64,000 bases of DNA from Roseiarcus sp963717215. Lineage in GTDB: Bacteria; Pseudomonadota; Alphaproteobacteria; Rhizobiales; Beijerinckiaceae. The notes under the pieces were generated by a model. It was not told where the DNA came from and made no database searches. It saw only the letters and a list, made by a program, of their open reading frames with translations. The DNA lies in contig CAVQVS010000011.1 in assembly GCA_963717215.1 (NCBI GenBank), forward strand, positions 28,839 through 92,838. The letters run 5' to 3'. Below, one piece after another: positions 35,071-44,412 of the stretch; positions within the stretch are counted from its first letter, which is position 1, and each line of letters opens with the position of its first letter. Position numbers and translations under genes: made by a program.

Positions 35071-36102
35071 TCACCGTCTCCCGCCCCGCTGCCGCGAGGC
35101 GAGCGCCCATAGCGCGCGAGTGGCCAGAACCTCGGCCAGCCGGGTTTCGGTCCGAACGCGGGCGCTGGCCAGCCGGACAGCGGGCAGGCGCTCGGCGATC
35201 GACCCGGTCGTCCAACGCTCGGCCTGTTTGGCGAGCGCGCGCCGGGCCGACATCGGCAGCCTGACGAACAGCGCCTGGCACGCGGCTTCGAACGGCCGGC
35301 CCTGGTCCATTTCCAGTCTGAGCCGGTGCAGGAGCGTCAGCCGGGCGACCAGCCGGATCATCAGATAGTCCGCATCGCCCCCGTCGTGAAAGAACCGGGC
35401 GACCGCCGTCTCGACCGCGGCGAGATCGCCAAGGAGCGCCTCGTCGATGACGTCGTCGAGGTTGGACGGGGCGGCGTCCGCGACGATCGCTTCCACGTCT
35501 TCCACGGTGATTTGGGACTGACCCTGCGCGTAGAGCATAAGCTTCGTGATCTCGCCGCGCGTCGTTCGGCGGTCGGCGCCGACCATATGGACAAGCGCGG
35601 CGCGCGCGTCTGGCGCAATGGCCAGCCCTGCGGCGCGGGCTTCCGCATTGATGAGGGCTTCGAGCGTGTTTGAATCATCCGAATAGCACTCGATCGAGGC
35701 GCGCGCGGGCGAGCCTTCGAACGCGGACCTTAAGCCTGTTCCCTTCTTGAGTTGCCCCGCCTTGATGACGATCGTGCAATCCGTCGGGGGCCTCGTGAAC
35801 AAAGGCTCGAGCGCCGGCTGGAGATCGCGCCCCTGCGCGTCGATCCAGATCGCCCGGTCGCCGCCAAACATCGAGATCGCATAGGCTTCATCGGCAAGGA
35901 CGCCTGGATCGCGCGCGACCGCATCGCCCTCGAGGCGCACAAGGCGCATCGGGTCCGAATCGTCGCCGATGCGGCTGCGAATGATGGCCCTCACCCGCTC
36001 GTGGGTAAGACCCTCGTCGAGCCCGTGAACCAGATAGAAGCGAATGTCCTTCGGCAGGCGCTGAATAAAGGCATCAGCGGCGGCGCTGCTCACTGTGGTC
36101 AT
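35071..36102 (-). CDS. holA: DNA polymerase III delta subunit
   Basis: A 343-residue clamp-loader subunit that opens the beta sliding clamp. The N-terminal domain (FYLVHGLDEGLTHERVRAII), the middle Walker-like remnant and the GEITKLMLYAQGQSQITVED segment are characteristic of HolA. The C-terminal collar domain includes MIRLVARLTLLHRLRLEMDQ. The gene stands alone here on the minus strand and its usual lptE/leuS neighbours are not present. Confidence 0.93.
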   Translation of the reverse strand: MTTVSSAAADAFIQRLPKDIRFYLVHGLDEGLTHERVRAIIRSRIGDDSDPMRLVRLEGDAVARDPGVLADEAYAISMFGGDRAIWIDAQGRDLQPALEPLFTRPPTDCTIVIKAGQLKKGTGLRSAFEGSPARASIECYSDDSNTLEALINAEARAAGLAIAPDARAALVHMVGADRRTTRGEITKLMLYAQGQSQITVEDVEAIVADAAPSNLDDVIDEALLGDLAAVETAVARFFHDGGDADYLMIRLVARLTLLHRLRLEMDQGRPFEAACQALFVRLPMSARRALAKQAERWTTGSIAERLPAVRLASARVRTETRLAEVLATRALWALASRQRGGRR

Positions 36103-36229
36103 GGCGTCGCCACCAATCGCTCACCTGTCTTGCCCGCGAAAGCGGGGTTGCGGCCCGAGCCAGGCTTTCGCGCCCAGGGAAAATCGTCTAGCACACGACC
36201 CGCTTCCCCCTGACATAACGTGACGGAAC

Positions 36230-37366
36230 ATGGCGACTTTCAAGCTCCTGCTCTTTCCTGGCGACGGCATTGGCCCCGAGGTTATGGCCGAACTCGAGAA
36301 GATTATCGATCATTTCAACAGCGAGGGCGTCGCGAGTTTCGAGGTCCAGAAAGGCTTGGTCGGCGGCGGCGCTTATGACAAGCATGGGAAGGCGATCAGC
36401 GACGCGGATATGGAGCTCGCGCAAGGGGCTGACGCGATCTTTTTGGCCGCGGTTGGCGGGCCGAAATGGGACGGCGTTCCCTATGACGTTCGCCCCGAGG
36501 CGGGACTGCTGCGCCTGCGCAAGGACCTCAGCCTTTACGCCAATCTGCGGCCGGCGATCTGCTACCCGGCGCTCGCTTCCGCTTCGTCGCTCAAGCCCGA
36601 GCTTATCGAAGGCCTCGACATCATGATCGTGCGCGAGCTCACCGGCGGCGTCTATTTCGGCGAGCCCAAGGAGATCAGGGATCTTGGCAACGGCCAGAAG
36701 CGGGCGATCGACACCCAGGTCTACGACACCTACGAAATCGAGCGGATCGGGCGCACCGCCTTCGAGCTCGCCCGCAGCCGCGGCAACAAGGTCACTTCGG
36801 CCGAGAAGCGCAATGTGATGAAGTCGGGCGTCTTGTGGAACGAGGTGATGACCGCCCTCCACAAGCGCGAGTTCTCCGACGTCAAGCTCGAGCATCAGCT
36901 CGCCGACGCGCTTGGCATGCAGCTGGTCCGCGCACCCAAGCAATTCGACGTCATTGTCACCGACAATCTGTTCGGCGACATGCTGTCCGACGTCGCGGCG
37001 ATGTTGACGGGTTCGCTGGGTATGCTGCCTTCCGCCTCGCTCGGCGACGTCGACCCGAAGAGCGGCCGGCGCAAGGCGCTCTATGAGCCGGTGCACGGAT
37101 CAGCGCCGGACATCGCCGGCAAGGGGATCGCCAATCCGATCGCGATGGTCGGCTCATTCGGGATGGCCCTGCGCTATTCCTTCGGACTTCATGGCGCCGC
37201 CGACCGACTCGACGCCGCCATCGCCGGCGTGCTCGCCTCCGGGTTACGAACCGCCGACATCCGTGGAGAACAGGGCGCCACGGTGTCGACCAGCGAAATG
37301 GGCGACGCGATCGTCAGGGAGCTGGCGCAACAGGCCTCCGAAAGCGTCACCGACGAAGAGAACTAG
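36230..37366 (+). CDS. leuB: 3-isopropylmalate dehydrogenase
   Basis: A 378-residue NAD-dependent enzyme that oxidises and decarboxylates 3-isopropylmalate in leucine synthesis. Family marks are LLFPGDGIGPEVMAEL near the start, RPEAGLLRLRKDLSLYANLR, MIVRELTGGVYFGEPKEI, the metal-binding Asp residues in VTDNLFGDMLSDVAAMLTG, and EPVHGSAPDIAGKGIANP. The frame is intact with ATG at 36230. A short CCGGC/GCCGG hairpin follows the stop at 37367-37383. Confidence 0.97.
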   Translation: MATFKLLLFPGDGIGPEVMAELEKIIDHFNSEGVASFEVQKGLVGGGAYDKHGKAISDADMELAQGADAIFLAAVGGPKWDGVPYDVRPEAGLLRLRKDLSLYANLRPAICYPALASASSLKPELIEGLDIMIVRELTGGVYFGEPKEIRDLGNGQKRAIDTQVYDTYEIERIGRTAFELARSRGNKVTSAEKRNVMKSGVLWNEVMTALHKREFSDVKLEHQLADALGMQLVRAPKQFDVIVTDNLFGDMLSDVAAMLTGSLGMLPSASLGDVDPKSGRRKALYEPVHGSAPDIAGKGIANPIAMVGSFGMALRYSFGLHGAADRLDAAIAGVLASGLRTADIRGEQGATVSTSEMGDAIVRELAQQASESVTDEEN

Positions 37367-37492
37367 CCGGCTTTCCAGGCCGGGGAGGCCAAGCGTCCGC
37401 CGGCCGAAGCGGCGCCGCGCCACGCTGAGCTTGCATCCGCCGTCTTTCCTCTATAACAAACGATCTGTTCGGCAAAGAGAACAGACTGTCTC

Positions 37493-38692
37493 GTGTTGAA
37501 GGTTGAGAAGGCGGGATCGTTGGGGGACCTCGAAACGCTTCTGAACGGCGCTGTCACGCAATCCGTTTCGCCGGACAGCCTCAGGCTGGGCTTGAGCGCC
37601 AATTCCCCGCTACGCATGGATTCAGGGGCGGTGCTGGCCCCGCTGACCGTCGCCTACCAGACATATGGGGCTCTCAACGGGGCGAAATCCAACGCCATTC
37701 TGCTTTGTCACGCCCTGACCGGCGATCAGCATGTCGCCAATCCGCACCCGGTCACCGGCCGACCCGGCTGGTGGGAGACCATGGTCGGCCCCGGCAAACC
37801 GTTCGACACCGATCGGTTTTTCGTCATTTGTTCGAATGTCCTCGGCGGCTGCATGGGCTCGACTGGCCCCGCGTCCCTCAATCCGGAAACAGGCGAGCCC
37901 TACGGTCTCGACTTCCCGATTGTGACCATCGGCGACATGGTGCGGGCGCAGGCGCTGCTGATCGACCACCTCGGCATCGATACGCTGCTTTGCGTGGCCG
38001 GCGGTTCGATGGGCGGCATGCAGGTGCTGCAATGGTCCGCGACCTATCCCGATCGCGTCTTCGCCGCGCTTCCGATCGCCACGGCGGCCCGGCATTCCTC
38101 TCAGAACATCGCCTTCCACGAGGTTGGCCGGCAAGCGATCATGGCCGATCCGGACTGGCGGCACGGGCGCTATCTGGTCGAGGGCACGCGGCCCGGCAAG
38201 GGCCTCGGCGTCGCCCGCATGGCGGCCCATATCACCTATCTCTCCGAGAGCGCGCTGCATCGCAAGTTCGGACGAAATCTCCAGGACCGCGCGGCGCGCA
38301 CCTTCTCGTTCGACGCGGACTTTCAGGTCGAATCCTACCTGCGTCACCAGGGGGCGATCTTCGTCGAGCGCTTCGATCCGAATTCCTATCTCTACATGAC
38401 GCGGGCGATGGACTATTTCGACCTCGCCGCGGATTATGGCGGGTCGCTGGCGAACGCTTTCAAGGGATCGCGCACCCGCTTCTGCGTCGTCTCGTTCACC
38501 TCCGACTGGCTCTTTCCGACAAGCAACTCGCGAGCGACCGTGCGCGCGCTCAACGCGGGCGGCGCTTCGGTGTCCTTCGTCGAGATCGAAACCGATCGCG
38601 GGCATGACGCTTTTCTGCTCGACGTTCCCGAGCTCATCGACACGACGAAGGGCTTCATCGACGCGGCCGCGCGCGCGAGGGGCGTCGATTGA
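37493..38692 (+). CDS. metX: Homoserine O-acetyltransferase (MetX family)
   Basis: A 399-residue alpha/beta hydrolase that acylates homoserine in methionine synthesis. The nucleophilic Ser is in VAGGSMGGMQVLQW, the acid in FTSDWLFPT and the His in ETDRGHDAFLLD. CHALTGDQHVANP and GWWETMVGPGKPFDTDRFF are typical. It starts with GTG at 37493 (a TTG follows directly). Its stop overlaps metW as TTGA, the classic metXW pair. I searched the leader by eye for a SAM-II riboswitch and found none. Confidence 0.95.
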   Translation: MLKVEKAGSLGDLETLLNGAVTQSVSPDSLRLGLSANSPLRMDSGAVLAPLTVAYQTYGALNGAKSNAILLCHALTGDQHVANPHPVTGRPGWWETMVGPGKPFDTDRFFVICSNVLGGCMGSTGPASLNPETGEPYGLDFPIVTIGDMVRAQALLIDHLGIDTLLCVAGGSMGGMQVLQWSATYPDRVFAALPIATAARHSSQNIAFHEVGRQAIMADPDWRHGRYLVEGTRPGKGLGVARMAAHITYLSESALHRKFGRNLQDRAARTFSFDADFQVESYLRHQGAIFVERFDPNSYLYMTRAMDYFDLAADYGGSLANAFKGSRTRFCVVSFTSDWLFPTSNSRATVRALNAGGASVSFVEIETDRGHDAFLLDVPELIDTTKGFIDAAARARGVD

Positions 38693-39318
38693 ACTTCGCT
38701 CGACACCACGCGCCGCCGCGCGTCGACCTCCTGCGCATGGCGGAACTTGTCGCGCCAAAGTCCCGCGTGCTCGACGTCGGCTGCGGCGATGGCGCCTTGC
38801 TGCGCCTCCTGGCCGAAGAGCGAAGCGTCGACGGCCGCGGCATCGAGCTCTCGCAGCAAGGCGTGAACGACTGCGTCGCGAAGGGATTGTCGGTGATTCA
38901 GGGCGACGCCGACGCTGATCTCGTCGATTACCCGGACGACGCGTTCGACTATGTCATCCTGTCGCAGACGTTGCAGGCCACGCGCCAGCCTCGCGTCGTG
39001 CTCGAACACATGCTGCGCATCGGCCGGCGCGCGATCGTTTCGGTGCCGAATTTCGGCCATTGGCGCATCCGCGCCCAGGTCGCCTTCGGGGGCCGCATGC
39101 CGGTGACGGAGAGCCTGTCTCATTCCTGGTACGACACCCCGAACATCCACTTCTGCACCATCGCCGACTTTGTCACGCTGGCGCGCGACGTCGGCGCGAC
39201 GATCGACAGGAGCGTCGCGCTTGATCTCGCGGGCCGCCCGCTGCATCGGATGTTCTCGCCCTGGGCCTGGAATCTCTTGGGCGATCAGGCGATTTTTCTC
39301 CTCCACCGCAAGCGCTGA
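38689..39318 (+). CDS. metW: Methionine biosynthesis protein MetW
   Basis: A 209-residue SAM-methyltransferase-fold protein that partners MetX and is needed for full homoserine acetylation in several bacteria. The fold motif SRVLDVGCGDGALLRLLAEE is at about residues 25-44. GIELSQQGVNDCVAKGLSVI and SVPNFGHWRIRAQVAFGGRM are MetW signatures, as is HSWYDTPNIHFCTIADF. The TTG at 38689 overlaps the metX stop, implying coupled translation. Confidence 0.95.
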   Translation: MNFARHHAPPRVDLLRMAELVAPKSRVLDVGCGDGALLRLLAEERSVDGRGIELSQQGVNDCVAKGLSVIQGDADADLVDYPDDAFDYVILSQTLQATRQPRVVLEHMLRIGRRAIVSVPNFGHWRIRAQVAFGGRMPVTESLSHSWYDTPNIHFCTIADFVTLARDVGATIDRSVALDLAGRPLHRMFSPWAWNLLGDQAIFLLHRKR

Positions 39319-39390
39319 CCAAGCCCATGCGCGTTGACAGCGGCCACGCCGCGCCGTCAACTATCAGCTGTTGACAAGGACCTCCCTGCC

Positions 39391-40557
39391 ATGCCGATCC
39401 GCTCCGCCATTAACGACCTCGTTCCCGAAGTGCGGAAGTGGCGCCGGGACCTCCATCAGAATCCCGAGATCATGTACGACGTCGAGCAGACGGCGAAGTT
39501 CGTCGCCGACCGCCTTCGCGCCTTTGGCTGCGATGAGGTCAAAACGGCGATCGGGCGCACCGGCGTGGTCGGCGTGATCCGAGGGGCCAAGGGACCGAGC
39601 TCGCGCGCGATCGGGCTGCGCGCGGATATGGACGCGCTGCCGATCGAGGAAGAAACCAACCTCCCCTATCGCTCCAAAGTCCCGGGCAAGATGCACGCCT
39701 GCGGCCACGACGGGCACACCGCGATGCTGCTCGGCGCGGCGCAGCGGCTCGCGCGGACACGCGATTTCGCCGGCAATGCTGTCGTCATCTTCCAGCCCGC
39801 CGAGGAGGGCGGCGCGGGCGCGATGGCGATGATCGACGACGGACTGATGGATACGTTCGCCATCGAGCAAGTCTATGGCATGCACAATTGGCCTGGCGCG
39901 CCGGTTGGCTCCTTCGGCCTTCGCAAGGGCCCGCTGATGGCGTCGGCCGATGAGATCACAATCACCATCGAAGGCAAGGGCGGGCACGGAGCGATGCCGC
40001 ATCAATGCATCGACCCTGTCGTCGTGGGCGCGCAGATCGTGACCGCCTTGCAGACCATCGCGTCGCGCAATGTCGATCCGCTCAATTCCTGCGTCGTCTC
40101 GATCACGCGCTTTCAGGCCGGCACGGCCAACAACATCATCCCGCAATCGGCTTGGCTGAACGGGACCGTGCGCACGCTCAAGCCCGATACCCGCAACAGG
40201 ATCGAAAAGCGGATCCGCGAGATCGCCGCCGGTCTTGCCGAAGCGAGCGGGGCGAGCGCGCGCGTCGAGTATCGCCGTGGCTATCCCCCGACCATCAATC
40301 ATGGCGCTGAGACAGAGTTCGCCGCAAGCATCGCGCGCAAAGTCGCGGGCGACGCTCATGTCGATGCGAATGCGCCCCCGACCATGGGGTCTGAGGACTT
40401 CTCGTTCATGCTCGAGGCGCGGCCGGGCGCGTTTATCTTTGTCGGCAACGGCGACAGCGCGACCCTGCATCACCCGTCGTATGACTTCAACGACGAGGTT
40501 CTGCCCTACGGGATGAGCTACTGGGTCGAGCTGGTCGAGACGGCCCTCGCGCCCTGA
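39391..40557 (+). CDS. M20 family amidohydrolase (hippurate hydrolase-like)
   Basis: A 388-residue metal-dependent amidohydrolase of the M20D group, which cleaves N-acyl amino acids such as hippurate or indole-acetyl conjugates. The metal-binding motif MHACGHDGHTAMLLG is near residue 100, the catalytic Glu is in IFQPAEEGGAGA, and further ligands lie in VYGMHNWPG and the C-terminal DFSFMLEARPGAF. A dimerisation lid domain sits in the middle (ITIEGKGGHGAMPHQ). The ATG at 39391 is favoured over a 19-codon extension. The natural substrate is unknown. Confidence 0.9.
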   Translation: MPIRSAINDLVPEVRKWRRDLHQNPEIMYDVEQTAKFVADRLRAFGCDEVKTAIGRTGVVGVIRGAKGPSSRAIGLRADMDALPIEEETNLPYRSKVPGKMHACGHDGHTAMLLGAAQRLARTRDFAGNAVVIFQPAEEGGAGAMAMIDDGLMDTFAIEQVYGMHNWPGAPVGSFGLRKGPLMASADEITITIEGKGGHGAMPHQCIDPVVVGAQIVTALQTIASRNVDPLNSCVVSITRFQAGTANNIIPQSAWLNGTVRTLKPDTRNRIEKRIREIAAGLAEASGASARVEYRRGYPPTINHGAETEFAASIARKVAGDAHVDANAPPTMGSEDFSFMLEARPGAFIFVGNGDSATLHHPSYDFNDEVLPYGMSYWVELVETALAP

Positions 40558-40940
40558 TCGACCGTTCTCCCTGCGGGAGAAGGTGGCGCGAAGCGCCGGA
40601 TGAGGGCGCACGCGCAAAAGTAAAGGCAAAGGGCTGAACCCTCACCCCCCGACCCCTCTCCCATTGGAGAGGCCTCGCCGCCAGCGCTCGAGCCGGGTTT
40701 GAACACAACCGTCGGGCGAATCGTGACGTTTCAGAGGGTTACGACCGATGCAACTAGAAAAAAATTCCGCCTCGCCCCACTCGCGCTTGAGGTTGTGGGC
40801 CTGGCCCTCGTCATGCGTGTTACGCAGCGACATTTTTGTGGTGCCAGACCCGACGACGGCTCAAGTTCGACAAACAGCAGAATACTATCGCATCTTTCGG
40901 TTTTAGAAAGATTTGGCACAGGTCCTATCGGCGCAGCCGG
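40558..40940. other. Intergenic region with a palindromic repeat
   Basis: About 380 bases between the M20 gene and the end of the RraA-like gene. The left part holds the repeat at 40565-40676. The remaining 260 bases show no gene or motif I can support. Confidence 0.6.
40565..40676. repeat. Common proteobacterial intergenic palindromic repeat
   Basis: Contains hairpins CTCCC-TGC-GGGAG and GGCGC-GAA-GCGCC in the familiar order 'gcgggagaaggtggcgcgaa', then GATGAGGGC. A second half, CCCTCACCCCCCGACC, ends in the stem CTCTCC/GGAGAG. This type of repeat is scattered between genes in many Rhizobiales and other proteobacteria. It may fold in the transcript of the M20 gene. Confidence 0.65.
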
Positions 40941-41624
40941 TCAGAGCACCCCGAACGTTTCGAACGCCTCCCGTGCCCCCATGCCCTGACGGATGGCGGT
41001 CGCGACCCGGTTTTCGGTCGACGCCTTTTCCAGAGCGGCCTGGATCGCGTCGGCCGCGACCTCGGCGGGAATAACGAGGACGCCCTCTCGGTCGCCGAAG
41101 ATGAGATCGCCCGGCGCAATACGGACTCCCTCGATCTCGATGCTCACGCGAAAGTCGATCACTTTGCCGCGCGGTCCCTGATCCTGGGCATACAATCCGC
41201 GGCTGAAGGTCGGAAAGCCAAGCGCCTCTATGCCCGAAGCGTCGCGGACAAAGCCATTCAGCACAGCGCCGGCGGCGCGGAGGTAGCGGGCGCGGGTCGA
41301 CATCAGCTCGCCCCAAAACGCGTAGCGAAACGACCCGCCGGTGGCGACATAGACCTCGTTCGGGCGGAGATCATCGAGCGCCTCCAGCATGAGACCGAAG
41401 GGCTTCGCGGCAGGCCCGAGCGAAGGCGAGCCTTCATCGAACACATCCGCCTCGAGGACCGGCATGGCTCGCCCGATCACCTTCATGTCCGGCGTCAACG
41501 GCGCGATGGCCTGAGGCAGGAATTGTCGCCGCCATCCCATCTTGTCCAGGACGTCGCCTACGACCGCCGTGAACAGCTTCTCACGCAGGTTCGAGAAGAC
41601 GACGTCTTCCTCCATCCTGGCCAT
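40941..41624 (-). CDS. RraA family protein (HMG/CHA aldolase-like)
   Basis: A 227-residue protein of the RraA/4-hydroxy-4-methyl-2-oxoglutarate aldolase family. The metal and substrate region is visible as GGSFRYAFWGELMSTRARYL and GAVLNGFVRDASGIEALGFP, with the Arg-Asp pair (RD) of the active site. GDREGVLVIPAEVA is the usual C-terminal strand. Members act as aldolases or as RNase E regulators. The N-terminus and length fit the enzyme-like branch, but the substrate cannot be inferred. The neighbours are unrelated. Confidence 0.85.
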   Translation of the reverse strand: MARMEEDVVFSNLREKLFTAVVGDVLDKMGWRRQFLPQAIAPLTPDMKVIGRAMPVLEADVFDEGSPSLGPAAKPFGLMLEALDDLRPNEVYVATGGSFRYAFWGELMSTRARYLRAAGAVLNGFVRDASGIEALGFPTFSRGLYAQDQGPRGKVIDFRVSIEIEGVRIAPGDLIFGDREGVLVIPAEVAADAIQAALEKASTENRVATAIRQGMGAREAFETFGVL

Positions 41625-41982
41625 TTTTTGCTCCTACGAGCGGCAACGAAATCGAGAGTTCCCGGGCCAAGGGCCGAGTCCGACCCACGACACTATCACC
41701 TGGTCTGCAGCCTGTCAGGTTGCAAAGACCTACGCTTCGGGGCAGAATCCCCAACCTTTAATCACCCGCCTCAACACTCATTCGACGTCTTCCTGAGGAC
41801 GTTCCAGCGGGCGCAAGTGCTCAGTCTGGACGATGCTTCAAGGCCCTTTGCGTTCGGAAAGGGTGTCGGGATGAGGTCCGCGGCGGTTGATAGGACGTTA
41901 GCGATTTAGTGTCATGCCCCTGACGTAACCCCTGCGGGTCGGCGGGCGTCGCAGCGAAGATGCAACCAGGAACGTGTGATGA
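41625..41982. other. Intergenic region downstream of parB
   Basis: About 360 bases between the RraA-like start and the parB end. It should hold the RraA-like gene's promoter. I see no gene, repeat or terminator that I can support. Confidence 0.5.
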
Positions 41983-42869
41983 CTATTGCGTCGCCGTTTG
42001 GCAAAGCCGGCGGCAGAAGTCGTCGAGCTGATCGAAATCGCGGAAGGCGATGCGGATTTCGCCGCTCTCCCCGCTGTGGCGAATGGCCACCTTCGTGCCG
42101 AGCGCCAGCGCAAGCTTTTCCTGGAGCGCGCGGGTGTCGGCGTCGACAGGGCGTCGCCCTTCCGTGGGCGGGTCGTCTTGCCGGAATTCTCGCCCAGGCG
42201 TTCGATGTCCCTGACCGTTAAGCCGTCGGTGACGATCCGGTTGGCGAGCGCGTCAGGGTCCGCGACGGCGAGGAGGGCGCGCGCATGCCCGGCGGAGATT
42301 TTCCCGCCCGCCAGGAGGGCGCGCGTGTGCTGGGGGAGATTGGTCAGGCGAAGCGTATTCGCGACATGGCTGCGGCTTTTGCTGACCACGCGCGCAATGT
42401 CGCCGTGCGAATAGCCATAGTCGGCGCCGAGATGAGCGTAACCGGCGGCTTCCTCGAGCGCGTTGAGGTCAGCGCGTTGCACGTTTTCGACGATGGCAAT
42501 CTCGAGCGCTTCGCGGTCCCCCGCCTCAACGATGATGACCGGGATCTCGTGCAGACCCGCCCGCTGGGCGGCGCGCCAGCGCCGCTCGCCGGCGATGATT
42601 TCGTAAGCGTCGGCGACGCCCGAGATGGCGCGAACGACAATAGGCTGGATGATCCCGCGCTCCCTGATGGAAGCGGCGAGTTCGTCGAGCTCCGCATCGT
42701 CGAAATGTTTCCGCGGGTTGCGTGGATTGGGGCGCAGGAACTCGATCGGCGTCTGCCGTGTCCCGCGCGAAACCTCGATAGGCTGCGGGCTCGCCCCGCC
42801 CAGCAAGGCCGCGAGCCCGCGCCCGAGGCGAGGCCGGTTTTCGGTTCGGGCGATTGCGTCTTCGGCCAT
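41983..42869 (-). CDS. parB: Chromosome-partitioning protein ParB (frameshift near 42150)
   Basis: CTP-dependent parS-binding clamp, about 295 residues after repair. The N-terminus has RLGRGLAALLGG and the NPRNPRKHFDDAEL linker. The CTP-binding box is IAGERRWRAAQRAGLHEIPV, followed by IVENVQRADLNALEEAAGYA. The helix-turn-helix is YSHGDIARVVSKSRSHVANT. Near 42150 the frame must change by one lost or two gained bases. The true C-terminal dimer domain then reads DADTRALQEKLALALGTKVA and IAFRDFDQLDDFCRRL, stopping at TAG 41985-41983. A GGAGGGAT ribosome site precedes the ATG. Confidence 0.94.
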
Positions 42870-42897
42870 GGGATCCCTCCCTCGGGTTCTGTTGAGT

Positions 42898-43752
42898 TTA
42901 AGCGGCGCGCCAGCGGCCCTCGCGCCGGATGACCTCGGACGCGAGTTTCAAATAGGCTTGGCTGCCGGCGCATTTGAGGTCGTAAAGCAGCGCCGGCTTG
43001 CCATGCGACGGCGCCTCGGACAGGCGGACATTGCGGGGAATGACGGTCTCGTAGACCTTGTCGCCCATATAGGCCCGCACGTCGGCTACAACCTGGCCCG
43101 CCAGGCTGTTTCGGGGGTCGTACATGGTCAGCACCACGCCATGGATGGTGAGGTTCGGGTTGAGCGTGCTGCGCACCTGCTCGACCGTGGTCAAAAGCTG
43201 CGACAGGCCCTCAAGGGCGAAGAATTCGCATTGCAGGGGCACGACGACCGCGTCGGCCGCGGCGAGCGCGTTGATGGTGAGAAGGTTCAAGGACGGCGGG
43301 CAGTCGATCAGCACATAGGTGGCGCGCTCGGGATCGTCCGCGTTCGTGGCCCCGTAGGCGCGGAGTGCGTCGCGCAATTTATAGGAGCGGTCGGTATGGC
43401 CAGCGATCTCAAGCTCGACGCCGAGGAGATCCATGGTCGAGGGCGCGATGAAAAGCCGCGGCACCGAGGTCGGAATGACGACGTCGCGCAGGGTTTTTTC
43501 TCCGACCAGCATCTCGTAGCTCGAAGTCGTTCGAGCGCTCCGATTGATGCCGAGGCCGGTCGAGGCGTTGCCCTGTGGGTCGAGATCCAGGATCAGCACG
43601 CGCTCGCCGATCGCGGCAAGCGCGGTTCCGAGGTTAATGGCTGTGGTGGTCTTGCCGACGCCGCCCTTCTGGTTCGCCAGCGCGAACACGCGCGGTCTCG
43701 CGGCGCCGTCGGGCTCGCGAACCAGGGGCTCCGTATCGGTGATGGTGTTCAA
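42898..43752 (-). CDS. parA: Chromosome-partitioning ATPase ParA
   Basis: A 284-residue Walker-type ATPase that segregates the replicated origin with ParB-parS. The deviant Walker A is LANQKGGVGKTTTAINLGTA, followed by LILDLDPQGNASTGLG and YVLIDCPPSLNLLT. The start appears to be TTG at 43752 (MNTITDTEPLV); no closer ATG fits the N-terminus. It sits directly between rsmG and parB, the standard arrangement, with the parS sites upstream in the same unit. Confidence 0.96.
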   Translation of the reverse strand: MNTITDTEPLVREPDGAARPRVFALANQKGGVGKTTTAINLGTALAAIGERVLILDLDPQGNASTGLGINRSARTTSSYEMLVGEKTLRDVVIPTSVPRLFIAPSTMDLLGVELEIAGHTDRSYKLRDALRAYGATNADDPERATYVLIDCPPSLNLLTINALAAADAVVVPLQCEFFALEGLSQLLTTVEQVRSTLNPNLTIHGVVLTMYDPRNSLAGQVVADVRAYMGDKVYETVIPRNVRLSEAPSHGKPALLYDLKCAGSQAYLKLASEVIRREGRWRAA

Positions 43753-43755
43753 GCT

Positions 43756-44412
43756 TCAGCCTTGGCGAATGCGCAGGATCGCGGCCCTTGGGTTGACGAC
43801 GCTCTGAAGTGTTTCGATGGCATAAGTCGAGGCCTCAGGCGACGCCGCGATTTGGTCCTTAGCTGATTCGCCGCGCGGAAACACGGCAATGGCCCCGCGC
43901 TCCATCCACGGTCTCGCCAATTTGAGCGTCAGCGGCAAGGGGGCGAAGGCCCGCGCGGTCACGGCGTCCACAGTTCCGAGGCTTTCGGGCGCGATCGCCT
44001 CGACGCGTACCGGGTGAATCGCCGCCGCCGCCCCGGTGGCGCGGCCCGCTTCGCGCAGGAACGCGCATTTCCGGCCGTCGCTCTCGATGCAATGGACGAT
44101 GGCGCCGGGAACATCGGCGAGCTGAATCGCGATCACGAGGCCTGGGAAGCCGGCGCCGGAGCCCATGTCCACCCAACGCTTGGCGCCCGGCGCCAGCGCA
44201 ATGAGCTGGGCAGAATCCGCGACATGGCGGGTCCAGACTGCGGGGAAGGTCGTATTCGAGATGAGATTGATCTTCCGCCGCCAGCGATCAAGCACCTCGA
44301 CGAAGATGGCCAGGCGCTCCTCTGTTTCACGTGAAACAGGCACGAGGCGCAGAGCCGCGCGGCGATCCTCTGCGAGTTGGTTCGCCAGAGGGTCGACGCC
44401 CGGCCGGCTCAC
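43756..44412 (-). CDS. rsmG: 16S rRNA (guanine-527-N7)-methyltransferase
   Basis: A 218-residue SAM-dependent methyltransferase modifying G527 of 16S rRNA. The SAM motif is WVDMGSGAGFPGLVIAIQLA, preceded by the RKINLISNTT motif and followed by AFLREAGRATGA and VTARAFAPL. It starts with GTG at 44412 overlapping the mnmG stop as GTGA. A perfect parS site lies inside its first codons and encodes VSRE, so the DNA serves as both coding sequence and centromere. Confidence 0.95.
   Translation of the reverse strand: MSRPGVDPLANQLAEDRRAALRLVPVSRETEERLAIFVEVLDRWRRKINLISNTTFPAVWTRHVADSAQLIALAPGAKRWVDMGSGAGFPGLVIAIQLADVPGAIVHCIESDGRKCAFLREAGRATGAAAAIHPVRVEAIAPESLGTVDAVTARAFAPLPLTLKLARPWMERGAIAVFPRGESAKDQIAASPEASTYAIETLQSVVNPRAAILRIRQG
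44323..44338. promoter_or_regulatory. parS centromere site (in rsmG)
   Basis: Perfect 16-base palindrome TGTTTCACGTGAAACA, the consensus ParB-binding parS sequence. It lies within the 5' part of rsmG, about 1.5 kb from the parB gene. Confidence 0.93.

Noticed and set aside
37367..37492. SAM-II riboswitch in the metX leader
   Set aside because: Expected in alphaproteobacteria, but the leader lacks the pseudoknot pattern (GTGATTT...TGCA...GCTAAA). Only a CTTGCA word and a short GC hairpin are seen.
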